DNA of 64,000 nt, taken from assembly GCF_000512585.2 (NCBI RefSeq), contig NC_089248.1, positions 1,550,001-1,614,000 of the forward strand. Reading direction: 5' to 3'. The DNA is from Kwoniella bestiolae CBS 10118. Its lineage: Eukaryota > Basidiomycota > Tremellomycetes > Tremellales > Cryptococcaceae. A model generated the notes under the pieces. The model was not told the origin of the DNA. It saw only the letters and a list, made by a program, of their open reading frames with translations, and did not search any database. Every line of letters begins with the position of its first letter. The stretch's first letter is position 1. The position numbers were made by a program, and so were the translations under genes. Shown here one piece after another: positions 11,306 to 23,875 of the stretch.

Positions 11306-12204
11306 CCCAATTTGAGCTTTGGTGACTGCGTTTGCACAATCAGTGAGGAATGCAGGTGGACCACAGGCTGATGTATACGATCAGCTCATACCCATGGTCC
11401 GAATCCAGGTGTCCGGATGAACTCACTAGCAACAGCCAAAAATCCATGTGTGGACGCTACGGTGCGTTCGATCAAATACGGCAAGTCCGGTCGACCTCGG
11501 TGGCAATCCGCTTTGGCTTTGATGCTCAGTTGAAGACCTTTCTCAGTAGAGGGAGTGTCGTCTTCACCATGACCATCGGCTGAAGATGGACCAGACTCAG
11601 GGGGTGAAGGGCGAGAGAAATCGTCGATCGATTCTTCTGTGATGTAATGTTCGATAGAGACATTGGGATGATGGGTCCGGATGGCCTGCAGCTCGTTTTC
11701 GAACCACTTCATTGATGCTTTACGTGTAAATACAAATATCAAACATTAACATCATATCTCAATCACTCAGGAATGATGTCGAGCTGTACCGTCATAGAGA
11801 CCCAGAATGGAATGAAAAACTCACAAATCCTCTTAACGGCCCATACCAATACTACCTCTCTTCCCATCCCTCCTCTTCCTTCCCTGTTGCCCACCAGATC
11901 CTGCAGCACACTCAACGCCCAAGTGATACCCGTCCCTCCAGCCACAATCAAAATCTTATCAAACCCCCTTAAATCACCTCCAACATTCGCATCGCCATAC
12001 GGTCCATCAATCAGTACCTTGTATTTTGTCTGACCGTTTTGGACTTGGTTGAAAAGGGTTCTGGTAAATCCCGATAAAGGTTTCAAAAGAAATATCATCT
12101 CCCTTGTAGCCATAGACCTATCAGTCTTCTCAATATCACTCGATTGCGTCTGTTGGGCCAAGGGAGGGGCATTGGCAATTGTAAAAGGATGTGAATCTAG
12201 GAAT

Positions 12205-12236
12205 CTGCATCCCATAAATCCTGCATCCCATAAATC
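12205..12236. repeat. Perfect 16-bp tandem duplication in ferric reductase exon 4
   Basis: CTGCATCCCATAAATC occurs twice head to tail (12205-12220 and 12221-12236, plus strand). Sixteen is not a multiple of three, so the extra copy shifts the reductase frame from FIRFMGCR into a frame that stops at about 12136. Confidence 0.95.
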
Positions 12237-13645
12237 TGATAAAGACATGTTGTTCACCCGACCAATTTATATATATCGTCGAAATTGTAATTTTCAGGGT
12301 ATCTTCATCTAGCAGCTCGACATGTGCAGAGTGTAGGGTAGGGTTGTTAAGGATTATGAGGATTAGACGGGTGGTGGCGCTTGATAGGAAGAGGACGAGG
12401 GTGGTTATCATGTATGCGCTATCACATCATCAATATCGATCGCAAAGTCAGCATTCACACAGGTTCTGAAGTGCGTATTCGAATGAGCTTGAAACGCTTG
12501 TACCCACTCGCTATCTAGTGTCTTGTATCCATGCCAGAACATCGCCCCTGCAAAGAACACCGCCATTGTGATATGGATCCAATAGAATAACTCGTAGAAT
12601 GATTTTCTATAGTACGAACACAACAATCATCGGTACCATCCTCTATGCACTGTCTTGCTCTACAATAATCGCTGCAACGCATTCCGTCGTGACATCGCAC
12701 TCACCTGAAAGGAGGCAACGCCCCAGCAAACAGTACCAAAAGCGGCGCCAAAGCCACAAAACCCGATACGTATACCTGATTAACCGCCAATGTCCCCTTC
12801 ATACCTCTCTCTCGAATCGCTCGGATACAAGCTGCAACGGTATGTACCAATGACATGTAGGTGAAGTTGAAGGCCGAGCCTTGATGGAGGACTTGGAGCT
12901 TTTCGTGTGAGATGCCGGTTAGGATGGAGATGAGGTTGCGTTTTGAGCCTAGCACGCTGGATGCGACCATCAATTGGAAATAGATTATCAGCATACACGT
13001 TAATTTGTACGGAGCAGGCGGTGGACGATGAGCCTCCGATGAGAGGAGGACAGGAGGGAGATAGATATGTTGGGACGAGGAAGTAGAAAAGGGTTAACCA
13101 ACTCACTATACAAACGGCAGCGTGGCCATGGCTATCCACTCGCTCCTAAGATACAGTGGTGCGCTCCCATAAAACGGCGGATAATAATAATACTCATTGA
13201 TAAATGTGAACCCAGTCGCAAAGATCAACCCAGCACCCAATAAGATATTCGGTCCCAAAGGTCCGAAAGTCCATATGTACGATACCCATCCCCTGTGGGG
13301 GAGCTGAGGGTAAGTGAGTAAGCGTGATATCGCGCTGAGCTTGATATATGCCTTGGAGCGTATACCGTATCTATACCTGATACGTAATTTCCAAAGACCA
13401 TACAAGATTGCATAGAGGGCTAGGATCCCACAGAGGAAAGCGAGGGTGTAGTAGCCATACACCACCTGGTCGGCCCAGGGGATACGAGCTGCTTGGTAGG
13501 CTGTTCGTTCGGCTGAGGTGGGGACGTATCGTCCTTGGGAGTCGATTTGACCTGGAGTGACACCTGCGTCCATTGGGCTTCGGTGGTGTAGCATAATTCA
13601 ACTTCAAGAGACCGTATGTACCTCTGTGGAGCAAGTGAATGATCG

Positions 13646-13646
<1 letters not shown>

Positions 13647-13676
<30 letters not shown>
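13647..13676. repeat. Trinucleotide microsatellite (TAG)10
   Basis: Ten perfect TAG units lie about 55 bp upstream of the reductase start codon on its template side. In the reductase mRNA this would be a CTA run in the 5' leader if transcription starts that far out. Confidence 0.95.
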
Positions 13677-14115
13677 GAGGGGGCGAGGTATGTCGTTTAT
13701 GTTCAATCACATTGGTCAATTCCCTTCTGCCTCTTTCTCTTGTATATACATTCCTTCCTTCGCTACTACTCCTGAAGCATCAATCAATCCCAATCCCACG
13801 ATTCCCTTAATCCTCGGAATGTTTCAGACACACCCAAAGTTATCCATAAAATCGTCTCAACACACGAGCTATAAATGTGATTTGCTGATACACTCGTTCA
13901 CCTTTGAGCCACTAAAAACAAAGTTGCTCAGTTACCACACATCAACCAAGAATAAAATGGCTCGGTATCCTTCGATCGCATGCGGCAAATCTACAGCCAA
14001 TCACATACTGTACAAGTGCCAAGTGTAGCTCAAGCTCAAAAGAGGGTCAAGATTGCAAAGTTGATGCATACTGTATACATATCAATTCAATACTATAGTA
14101 TCCTGGGGCCATGCA

Positions 14116-14124
14116 TATATATAA
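14116..14124 (+). promoter_or_regulatory. TATA-like box of the copper importer
   Basis: TATATATAA lies 144-152 bp upstream of the CTR start codon, the expected distance for an RNA polymerase II core promoter in this group. Assignment is by position only. Confidence 0.4.
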
Positions 14125-14267
14125 TCCAGAGGGACGAGAGGGAAGGATGCATCTTTCTTCATTGAACATCGCGTAATCAGTACTTATCGTGGTGATACAA
14201 GTTACCCAAATACAAATCACCCCTTCTCTTACCCAACCAACACATACAGATACAACCACCACCCAAC

Positions 14268-15029
14268 ATGGATATGGGCGACGGCGATATGGACATGTCC
14301 TCGCATGCATGTAAGAGTGAGTCCAACTACCTTACCACTGGCCCACTGAGGCAGAATGTATCTGACACTACTACCTATATTGCTCAGTCTCCATGCTATG
14401 GAACTGGAATACCATCGACGCATGTTTCCTCTCTTCCACCTGGCACGTACGATCCAAAGGCGGTTTCGCAGGAAGTGTCATCGGTGTCTTCTTACTTTGC
14501 ATGGCAATTGAGTTTGTCAGAAGGGTGGGGAGGGAGTACGATAGGAGGTTGATCATGGCTGCCAAGGTGGGTCGAGTACAACGCTATCATCATCAACGCA
14601 TTCTACCTTCCTGATTACAGGAATCACGCTAACAAAACTCTCATACCTGTTCTGATGTGTAGGCAGGATTAGTCCCCAGCGCATTACCAGAATTATCGAA
14701 CAACAAAGATACCACCGCCCCTATGCCATACCAGTAAGTCTTGCCCTCTCTGCGCGCTCTGCCCTCAGCCTTCAACCCTTCTCACCGTAGGACGATGATA
14801 TCTGACTTGTATGAATAGCTTCCGCCCCTCTTGGATTCAACAAGTCATCCGAGGGATATGCTACGGCAGTCAATTCACAGCTGCCTTCCTGGTGATGCTC
14901 TTTGGGATGTACTTCAACGGATTCATCCTCTTCGCTATTTTCCTGGGTCAAACGGCTGGGTATATCCTATTTGGTAGGGATACTTGTACGGTGTCGATTG
15001 ATCATGTGGCTTCTGGAAGTTGCTGCTAG
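14268..15029 (+). CDS. Ctr-family high-affinity copper importer
   Basis: The exons are 14268-14316, 14388-14566, 14663-14733 and 14819-15029, about 169 residues. The N-terminus is a methionine-rich copper-binding tail (MDMGDGDMDMSSHACK). Three membrane segments follow: the first starts near WHVRSKGGFAGSVIGVF, the second holds the pore MxxxM motif (MLFGM), and the third holds the GxxxG packing motif (GQTAG). Ctr proteins form trimers in the plasma or vacuolar membrane and import Cu(I). The C-terminus ends in SGSCC, whose paired cysteines could bind copper. The divergent neighbour is a metalloreductase, the enzyme class that supplies reduced copper to Ctr proteins, so the pair makes functional sense. 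Joins all keep frame. Confidence 0.92.
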
Positions 15030-15398
15030 AGTTAGATGATAGTCGAATGGTCTTCTGGTATATCAGCTTAGTCTCGCTCAATCACCTCTCATCCTTATCC
15101 TTTTTGGTTATTTGTTTTGTATATAGTTCACTAAGTCATACTGAGATGATATAGCGATTATTTCCTTCGTGGGCGATATGAATGGATTGACAATGCCTTA
15201 GTCTGCATTCGGGTCATCCGTAAGTATCTGATTAGTCGGGTGTTAGTGGGATCTGAATCATGCTATGGCTGTTACACACGTACTTCGCATATATGTGATT
15301 TCACTTCACTTGGATACATACAGTTTCAACCATTCTCTCCTATCTCCTACCCACCCTTTTCTCTACCCATCTCCTTCCCAGAGACCTGTTCGTTATCT
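15030..15398. other. Convergent intergenic region
   Basis: This is the 3' flank of the copper importer (plus) and of the DUF1772-like gene (minus). It is pyrimidine-rich near 15330-15400. No gene was recognised. Confidence 0.4.
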
Positions 15399-16155
15399 TT
15401 AAACCCTCCCATCCAAAAGAATAGCCAACAAACTCAACCCCCACGCCGCCCCATAACTAATAAACCTGATCACATGCTTCTCCTCCCAGCTCTTGATCAA
15501 CTTCTTCGCCTCATCATCGCTCTTGGGAGTGATGATCTTATTGGCGGTTCCCTCATCTTGCTGGGCGAGGTCGAGCAATCTGGAGTTGATAGTTGGAAGA
15601 CCGAGGAAGAAGGTCATGGGTAGGATCCAGAGGGAGGCCATACCTGCTACGAAGGTTATTTTGGAGATGATGGGGGATTTGTGTAGGTACGAGGTGGTCA
15701 TGTTCAGTGCGGTTGATGTGAGGGAGGAGGAGATGATCCATGTCTGCGAGGTAAAGGTAGTTTAGCCGGACCGAGGTCATGACCGAGCGAGATTCGGTAT
15801 AAGTGGATTGTGCATAACGAGATAGGATGATGTGATGGTGTGATATTATGGAAAGCGGGATCAGGTGTATGTTCATTGAGACATAGCATTGGGGATACGA
15901 GACAAAGAGAAACACCAAAAATTCATGCGTTCAGCGTTCACTCACAGCAGCAGGTTTGAAGTACCCTCTCCACACTTTCGCTCGTTCCTTATCACTCAGA
16001 GTGACAGGTCCCAACCTTCCATTCAAGTATGCGATGGTACCTCGCTGGGTCTCACCGATGTTGGCGAAGAAGACATAGGCGGTGGTCAGCCCACCCAGAG
16101 CGAGGGTGATAGAGGGAGCGGGGAGGGAGGTGATAGCGTCTGTGAGGGATGACAT
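15399..16155 (-). CDS. Four-TM protein, DUF1772 (anthrone oxygenase-like) family
   Basis: Two exons, from 16155 to about 15952 and from about 15747 to 15399, are joined at FKPAA/TWIISSSL. The protein of about 184 residues has four hydrophobic segments: SITLALGGLTTAYVFFA, then one near TWIISSSLTSTALN, ITFVAGMASLWILPMTFF, and FISYGAAWGLSLLAILL. The loop KLIKSWEEKHVIRF before the last helix resembles the conserved W..H..R of DUF1772 proteins. Some members act with anthrone oxidation in fungal pathways, but most have no known role and there is no biosynthetic cluster here. A TATA-like stretch lies at 16274-16282. The family call is moderate; the gene itself is well supported by frame continuity. 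Confidence 0.6.
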
Positions 16156-17193
16156 TGTTGTGTTGAAAATTTGGATGATGAGATTTGTTTTGATGATGAT
16201 GAGATTTGTATTGATGATGATCTGTAGTTGATGAAAGAGATAGGAATGAGGAAAGAGTGATTCAACTTATGCCTATATATAGACGTGAGAAAGTGGGAAG
16301 TCGAGGGGAGGGGGATCATGTTATGTTCGGTTACGGCATTGGATGACATCCTCTGACCGGCAACAACCATGAGAATACGAATTGGGTAGGTGGGTGTCGT
16401 AGGTACAACAGGCTTGACGTCCTCTCTTCTCCGAATGACCTCACTCGCTCCTGCTTTGATACTCACTGTGCCGAGCAGTGACACCGAGCAGAGCGGTGTT
16501 ACAAGGTATGCATGGTGCTGTTTCGAGATGAGTACAGTAGTAGTAAACCGATAAACCAACAAAACCAACACCGAGGTCAAAGTCACCTTTCACCTTTACA
16601 ACCGAGCAAATACATGAATTAGTCTCCCACGGTCGAAACCCACCAAACAATCTCGGAGAATCTCGCTACTGTACTCGGAAACAGTCATGAATGAAATGCC
16701 AAAGTAAGAACTACAACAAGCTTAACCCAACCCATCTTGACGCCTAAATGCCTAAAAATAATTACGGTAAACCTCTCAACCGATAGTTCCTATCTCCTCA
16801 GGGTTCACAACATGCATCTCATGGCATCCAATGTTGCAATGCAGGGCGAGATGACCAGAGGCAATGGGATGGGTGTGAGAAACTCGAACAGGGTTCATAG
16901 GCGAGATCTACCATATCCGATTTTCTCGTACAAGGGTAAACAACGAAAACAACACTATGGTGTCAAAGTGTAAACATTGCAATAACCGGTAATGCATTGC
17001 TGTCGAATGAAAATTCTTGATAGGCTAAGAGAATGCTTGGATTTTGGTACTCACCGGTGGGTGGATCCAGGACGAAGGACTATGTATGCCATATATGAAT
17101 GGGTTCAAGAATCGCTTTTGTCTAACATTCGATGTATCCAAGTTAACAAAACAGTACTCGAGCAAGAAATTTTACAGCTAATCAAACAGCAAT
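16156..17193. other. Divergent intergenic region before the ABC transporter
   Basis: About 1 kb without a recognisable gene. Positions 16163-16224 carry GATGATGAGATTTGT-type tandem repeats in the leader of the minus-strand gene. An open frame at 16992-17267 overlaps the ABC transporter start and has no family match, so I do not call it. Confidence 0.45.
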
Positions 17194-20100
17194 ATGTCGA
17201 CAGAACCAGGTGGATCACCAACGTCGACTCAATCCTTACCAACCCAGCTTACAGCGATGAGCCGTGAAGATATCACGCAGAGGAAAGGAGAGGAACAACG
17301 ATGGACACTTGAGAATCAGCTAAAGGTCAGTAATTGTGTTCTTCTTTCAAGCTGCATTCAACACTGGTACAAGTTCTGATTCTCTCCGTCACAAATAGGA
17401 AGACCAAGCCTTGCTTGAATCTCGAGGTCTACCACCCTACAAATCCCTCTCACTAGCATTCGATCATCTCTCAGTGAGGGGCACAGGCGGGATAGATAAC
17501 GTAGAATACGGCAAATCGCTCGGAACGTACTTACTTCCATGGCAGACCCTCAAATACCGTCGAAAGGCCGAACTTCTCTCTTCAGCCAAGAAACATGATA
17601 ACCCTTCTACCAGCGATAACTCCCGTCGGCATATCGACAAGGAATCTCTTGGAGCACACACACCGGCCAATGACGATGTTGAAAGAAAGGTATGGACCAG
17701 AGGTGATCCCCTTCCATCCAAGGGAGAAGAAGGGTTGAGAAAAGGTGAACATTACCTGATCAAAGATTTTTCGGGACTGGTGAAGTCGGGTGAAATGATG
17801 TTGGTGATTGGACGACCAGGGAGCGGCTGTACGACGTTCCTCAAGGCTCTAAGTGGGAATAAGGAGGGATACGCAGGACTGGATGGAGCGATATACTATG
17901 GATCGATGAGCTCCAAGGACCATCCAAAGGAGTTGGAACCGTATAAGAGCGATATCATCTTCAACTCGGAGGAAGATCTACACGATCCGAATCTGTTGGT
18001 AGGGAGGACATTGGATTTTGCACTTAGGATGAATACCCCGTCAAGCGGTGCGAGGTTACCTAAAGAGATTGGTGGTGGACCCATGTCGAGGGGAGAGTAT
18101 CAGGATAAATCCAAGGGAGAGCTGTTGAAGATGTTTGGGCTGGAACATACACATGATACGAAGGTGGGAGATCAGTATATCAGGGGTGTTTCTGGTGAGT
18201 CGATTCTCTCCCGATGCTTGCATTTCTCATCAGTATGCTGTCAACCCTGCGTCAATCTTGTCCACCCTCGCTACTTGCAGGTACTCCCAATTCCACACTC
18301 TCTAACATATCGCGTGTTTCGGAATTCATCCTATATACCCTGACAGCACATATGCTGACACTGAATCATACAGGCGGAGAGAAAAAACGAGTCTCCATAG
18401 CCGAAGTCCTAACCTCCAAAGCTTCCATCCAAATGTGGGACAATGCCACCCGTGGTCTCGATGCCGATACAGCCCTACGATTCATCAAGAACCTCCGGAC
18501 TTTCACGGACGTAGAGAGACACACAATGGTAGTAAGCCTGTACCAAGCTGGTAATGGGATATACAACCTGTTCGATAAAGTTACAGTCATAGCCGAGGGA
18601 CGAATAATCTATTATGGTCCAAGGAAAGATGCCAGGAAGTACTTTGAAGATTTGGGTTTCGTTCATCCTGATGGGGGGAATACAGCGGATTTCTTAACGG
18701 CTGTTACTGCTGTAAGCTTGACCTTTTCCAATGCCATATCACCTTCTCACTTTCCTCAGAGACTAAACACCGAAATCCTGATTCTCCTACTGATACAACT
18801 CGCTGCTTAGACGAACGAAAGGAAGATCAAACCTGGTCACACAGGATACATACCCACCACCGCATCAGAGTTCGCAGCGATCTACGCCAAATCGCCAACA
18901 GCCCAGATGATGAGGGAAGAGTTAGATGAGTATCTCACAAGCAACGAGAAAGATGTGGAAACTGAAAATACAAGAAATATAATTCAAAGTCAGAAAGATA
19001 AATGGGCTAGAAAAGTGAGACCTGAAAAATTGAATTATATCGCGCAGATCAAAGCTGCGTTGATCAGGGATTATCAGCAGAGATGGGGTGATCAATGGTG
19101 AGTTTGGTTCTGAGTCTATCAGCGATCATGACAGGCCTTCCTTTCTTCCTGCCACCGTTGTGATGGGCTGATGCATGTAGAATGAAAATTATAGGACATT
19201 CTGGGTCAGACCCGCTACAATGGTGGCGCAGGCTTTGATAGGTGGCTCGATGTTCTATCAGATGGCCGAGGACACGTCAGGGCTGGTGAGTGACCCTATT
19301 TCCTGATGATTGAAGCAATCAAAATCACTTACCATACTGTATCGTCTACAGTTCTTACGGGGCGGTGTCCTGTTCTTAACGTTATTCTGTGAGCAACTTA
19401 TCCTGACACCCACTCGAACTCTTCGCTAAGTTGGTCGCCCAACCCATCAGTCCCCTCCCTCATGTCACTAGGAGAGACAACAGCAGTATTCACCGGTCGA
19501 TCCGTGCTGGCAAAACACAAGGGTTTCTCGATGTACCGACCATCCGCAGTCCTCTTCGCCAAGACAATTGGCGATCTCCCCATCTTTGCCGTCCAGATAT
19601 TCCTATTCTCAATTATCATCTACTTCATGACTGGCCTTCAAGTGGATGCGGGACTATTTTTCTCATTCCTGTTATTCACGTATATGACCACGCTCTGCAC
19701 CACAGCGTTATTCAGGTTCATCGGCTACTCGTTCAACACCTTCAATAATGCTTCGAAGGCTTCTGGTTTTGCTATTCTCCTACTTTCTCTGGTGAGTAAC
19801 ATTTCATCTCATCATCAGGTCAAAGAAAGTATACCAATTCACTTCTGTTAATTCTGCCTTTCGATATCCGACAGTACGCGGGCTACGCAATCTACACACC
19901 GGCAATGCACCCATGGTTCGGCTGGATACGATGGATCAACGTCTTCTACTACGCCTTCGAAGCAATGATGATCAATGAGCTCGACGGACTCTCGCTCGCA
20001 TGTATCTCACCTCAACTGGCCCCTACAGGAGGATCGTACGACCAGATGACTCAAGGATGCGCCGTGGCCGGTTCGATGCCCGGCTCGACCATCGTCTCGG

Positions 20101-23100
20101 GGAAGGAATGGGCAGCAGTCGCACTGGGATTCTACAAGAATCACGTTTGGAGGAATTTCGGAATTATCACTGCTATGTGGATCTTCTTCCTGGCGTTATG
20201 CGCGATCATGATTGAACTTCTTCCTGCGGCTGGGTCGACGAAATCGATGTTACTTTACAAGAGAGGTGGCGGAGGACGGTTTATAAGAGAAGCTAGGAAA
20301 AACGGTTCATCGCCTAAAGATGAGGAAGACGGTACGGGCCACACCCAGCTGTACGAGAAAACAGCTCGATCGTCTGAAGGAGAGGTGGCGAACGGCGCGG
20401 TTCATGCTTCAAATTCGTAAGTCACCATCACCGTTCTGAACTGATAATTGAGCAAACTGACAAGTATCCAAACGTAGAGTACTCACGTGGAAGAACTTAA
20501 ACTACACAGTGAACGCCAACGGCAAACCCAAGAAACTTCTAGACAACATCTCAGGATACTGTAGAGCGGGCACTTTGACCGCATTGATGGGATCTTCAGG
20601 AGCAGGTAAAACTACCCTAATGGACGTACTGGCCTTGAGGAAGACAGAGGGTGACATCACAGGTCAGGTGTTGATGAACGGTCGACCGCTTTCTGTGTCT
20701 TTCCAGAGGACTACTGGGTACTGTGAACAGGTTGATGTGCATCTGCCGCAGGCTACCGTCAGAGAAGCTTTGGAATTCTCAGCGCTGCTTAGACAACCTA
20801 GAACCCTTACAAATAAGGTGAGACATCTTATCGTTCAAGAAGAACTAGCCATGTTTTCATTGCTGATTGCTGATTCACGTGTTGCTGTTCATCAGGAAAA
20901 ATTGGCATATGTCGAGGTCATCATTGAGCTACTGGAACTGAGGGATATCGAAGATGCTCTGATTGGTACACCAGGAAACGGGCTGGACGTGGAACAGAGG
21001 AAAAGACTTACAATCGGTGTCGAACTAGTCAGCAAGCCGTGAGTCTTTCGATCCTCGATGTTCAAAGTGTCGTCATCGACTGTCTCTGCAAAGCTGACTT
21101 AGCTTTCTTCCAGCACGCTGCTCTTCCTTGACGAACCGACATCAGGCTTAGATGGTCAAAGCTCCTACCTCATTGTCTCATTCTTGAAAAAACTAGCTGC
21201 GGCAGGTCAAGCTGTACTATGTACGATCCATCAGCCTTCAGCCGCATTGTTCGCTCAATTCGATCAACTTCTACTCCTGAAAGGTGGTGGTAAGACGGTG
21301 TACTGTAAGTGCCTCCCTTAGATCCCACCGTCAGAAAGCGCTGACAGAAAGTATCGCATAGTCGGAGCGATCAACCAAATGAACGGGTATTTTGAGCGTA
21401 ACGGTGTCTCCATGCCCAGGGAGGTGAACCCTGCAGAAAGAATGATCGACATCGTCTCTGGAGACCTGTCCCAAGGTAGGGACTGGGCACAGATATGGTT
21501 GGATTCTCCAGAATCGCAAGATCGCTTGAGGGAGCTGGAAGAGCTGAAAGCGGTATCTTCAAAGGTGGATATCGCAATCGAAGGGGAACATTATGAGTAC
21601 GCTTCGCCAGCTTGGCTGCAGTTGAAATTGGTCTCGAAAAGGGCTTCGATCCAGCTCTGGAGGGATACCGAGTATGTCTTCAATAAGGTGCATATCCTCG
21701 ATCTGACCGTTTCATACATGTGAAGCAGCTGATTGATGGACCGGTATTGTTGTGTTGTAGATCGCTTTACATGTCGCTGCTGCTCTTTTGAATGGATTCT
21801 CGTGAGTGGCGGTTAATTGAGTTACCAATGGTAAGAGCTGAACTGATATTTACTTCAACGTTAGGTTCTGGAAGATCGGTAACACGTGAGCAGACTCTTG
21901 ATGCTGATTCGTAGCGATATCTGACGATCTTCCCCTTCAGTTATGCGGACCTACAAAACCGAGTATTCTCCACTTTCATGTATGTCTTCGTGGCTCGTGA
22001 GTATCGCAATTTCTGCTTGCTCGATATCGGTTCACTGTCTCCCGACCTCTTGCCGCTCGAAATGCTGACACATCGAACACTCCCATCCAGCCGGTGTCAT
22101 CCACCAAACCCAGCCTAAGTTCATCCACAACCGAGATATCTTCGAAGCGCGAGAGAAGAAAGCCAAGCTGTACGCCTGGTGGGCATTCTGTTTCGGTGAG
22201 ATCGTAGCGGAAATCCCGTATCTGCTAGTCTGCGCCTTGCTCTATTTCGCACCTTGGTATCCCACCGCCGGACTATCGTTCAAACCTGGTGTAGCTGGCG
22301 CGGTGTATCTCCAGATGACGTTTTACGAGTTCTTGTATACCGGTATTGGTGAGTGATCCACCTGTTGTCGAAACTACTTCGCGAGACGACTCGGTCCAGG
22401 AGCTCACCTGGTCTGTCTTACAGGTCAATTCATCGCTGCCTACTCGCCTCACGAGGTTTTCGCGTCCCTCGTGAATCCCCTACTTATCGGAAGTGAGTTC
22501 CGGATCTTTGTCCTCTGACAATCTCCGATTACTGATGACATTTGATAGTCCTAATCATGTTCTGTGGTGTCTTGGTCCCATACTCCCAGATCACCGCTTT
22601 CTGGCGATATTGGCGTAGGTCTCCTTCTGCCTGATTTCCTGTTCGACATTCTGACTGACGTCACCCGCAGTATACTACCTCAATCCCTTCAACTACCTAA
22701 TGGGCGGATTAGTCTCCAGAATCCTATGGGACGTAGAAGTGCAATGTGCAGAGGATGAGTTCGGTGTGTTCGACCCACCACCAGGAAGCGGTATGACTTG
22801 CGGTGAATATATGACTCCCTTCCTGGCGAAAGCTCCGGGGTATCTGAACAATCCGGAGGCCACGAGTGGATGCCAGTACTGTACAGTCGCCAAGGGTAGT
22901 TCGTACCTTGATGCGCTGGGATTGGGGCAGAAGTCTGATGGATGGAGGAATATCGCAATCACCTTGTGAGTTGGTGTTTCCCCTGATATACGAGATCTAA
23001 AGGTAGTACGCGAGTGGGTGCTGATGATCTCGTCTGGTCCGTAGTTTGTTCTGTCTGAGCTCATATGCTTTGGTGTTCCTCTTGCTGTGAGTGTGCCTTG

Positions 23101-23180
23101 AGGACTGCTGGGTGTTTTAAAGCTGATGTATCGAGGCATGTAGGAAATTGCGAAGCAAACAGTCGAAGAAGGCGAAATGA
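17194..23180 (+). CDS. Full-size ABCG/PDR-type multidrug transporter
   Basis: Roughly 20 exons encode about 1450 residues in the order (NBD-TMD)x2. NBD1 has the degenerate PDR Walker A GRPGSGCTT, the signature RGVSGGEKKRVS (split by the intron that begins at 18194) and Walker B IQMWDNATRGLD. NBD2 has the canonical Walker A GSSGAGKTT, a variant signature (LDVEQRKRLTIG) and Walker B LLFLDEPTSGLD. This asymmetry is normal for the family. Membrane segments include FAVQIFLFSIIIYFM and GEIVAEIPYLLVCALLYF, and an extracellular Cys-rich loop comes before the last helix (MTCGEYM..GCQYC). Family members expel azoles and other drugs or lipids across the plasma membrane; the substrate cannot be inferred. 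The last exon encodes KLRSKQSKKAK. Several exons near 21760-22000 are very short (one of 21 nt at about 21866). It is followed by the aquaporin in the same direction. Confidence 0.93.
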
Positions 23181-23875
23181 TTCTGGTTTCTTCTTTTCTT
23201 AGGACACAAGGTTGACCATCGCTGCCAGACATATCCGTTTGACCGTTATGAAAATTATCAGCAGACTAGATTGATGACAATGTATGATGCTTCAAAGAAG
23301 TCCTTTCTCTCCATGACTCGGTCATGTTCTCGGTGCATAGTCGGTTGAAAGAAAGTGGCGAGAGGTCATTCAAACAAAAGAGGTGAAACTACTACAGCAC
23401 CAAACCCCAAGAATGACGTATTTCAAAGAACATCGGTTAGTAGATAAGGAAAGTCTGTTTGGACCACCCTGAAATCAATTTTCAAATGACGTTTCCTTTG
23501 ATTCCAGCAATCCCGTCTCGATGCTGACACTGTAAAAGTACATACGTAAAATACTCGTGATTAGGGATTGATCATGCATGCTGCGAGACAAAAGACGGCT
23601 GACCCTTTAAATTTTACCTTATTTGTTTTCGCTGGAATCATTAGATGACGTTCAATTTTGTTGGAATCCCTTTTACGTCCGTGCGCTGTTGTATACTACT
23701 GTACTGTATTTCTCGTTGCCGCCGGCATGATAATTAATTTTCACCTAATATCTTTCTCAGTTGATTTTCATTTTGTTCTTCTTTTTCTACTTCCTCTCGA
23801 ACACTTCGCCGCTTCTGCTTCTTTTCATAGACTGGATTACCTTGAGATACCTACCAAGTTTTAGGAGAGGATTGC
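23181..23875. other. Intergenic region
   Basis: This lies between the ABC transporter and the aquaporin on the same strand. The part 23740-23830 is T/C-rich (TTTTCATTTTGTTCTTC), typical of a promoter leader. No gene was recognised. Confidence 0.4.

Larger units (their letters stand above)
11232..13594 (-). pseudogene. Ferric/cupric reductase (FRE family) with two frame-breaking tandem duplications
   Basis: The exons in coding order are 13594-13107, 12956-12705, 12606-12508, 12418-11825, 11717-11427 and 11367-11232. The protein is a flavocytochrome of the FRE/NOX type: seven predicted membrane segments; two bis-heme histidine pairs spaced by 13 residues (LHQGSAFNFTYMSLVHT and HITMAVFFAGAMFWH); the FAD motif HPFTIAN; the NAD(P)H motif GGTGIT; and a CGPPAFLTD loop. 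Such enzymes reduce Fe3+ or Cu2+ outside the cell for import. A perfect 16-nt tandem duplication (12205-12236) shifts the frame just before HPFT, and an imperfect 10-nt tandem duplication (11286-11305) shifts it again before the conserved C-terminus ESYGW. Removing one copy of each repeat gives a continuous frame matching the family. Very short introns (37 and 31 nt) could in theory also keep frame, but they would delete conserved residues and lack branch sites. I therefore call it a probable pseudogene or damaged allele. Confidence 0.72.
13595..14267. other. Divergent promoter region between ferric reductase and copper importer
   Basis: This spacer carries the start regions of both genes. 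It contains a perfect (TAG)10 run at 13647-13676 close to the reductase start, TTGCTCAG near 13924 and AGCTCAAGCTCA near 14029. The GCTCA cores resemble copper-response elements of fungal Cuf1/Mac1-type regulators, but such short motifs are weak evidence. A TATA stretch lies at 14116-14124. Confidence 0.4.

Noticed and set aside
12240..12290. A 37-nt intron (GTGAAC..CAG) that would keep the ferric reductase frame
   Set aside because: The length is below the usual range here, no branch site is visible, and it would delete the conserved QHVFIR segment; duplication damage explains the data better.
16992..17267. 91-codon open frame upstream of the ABC transporter
   Set aside because: It overlaps the transporter start in another frame and has no recognisable feature.
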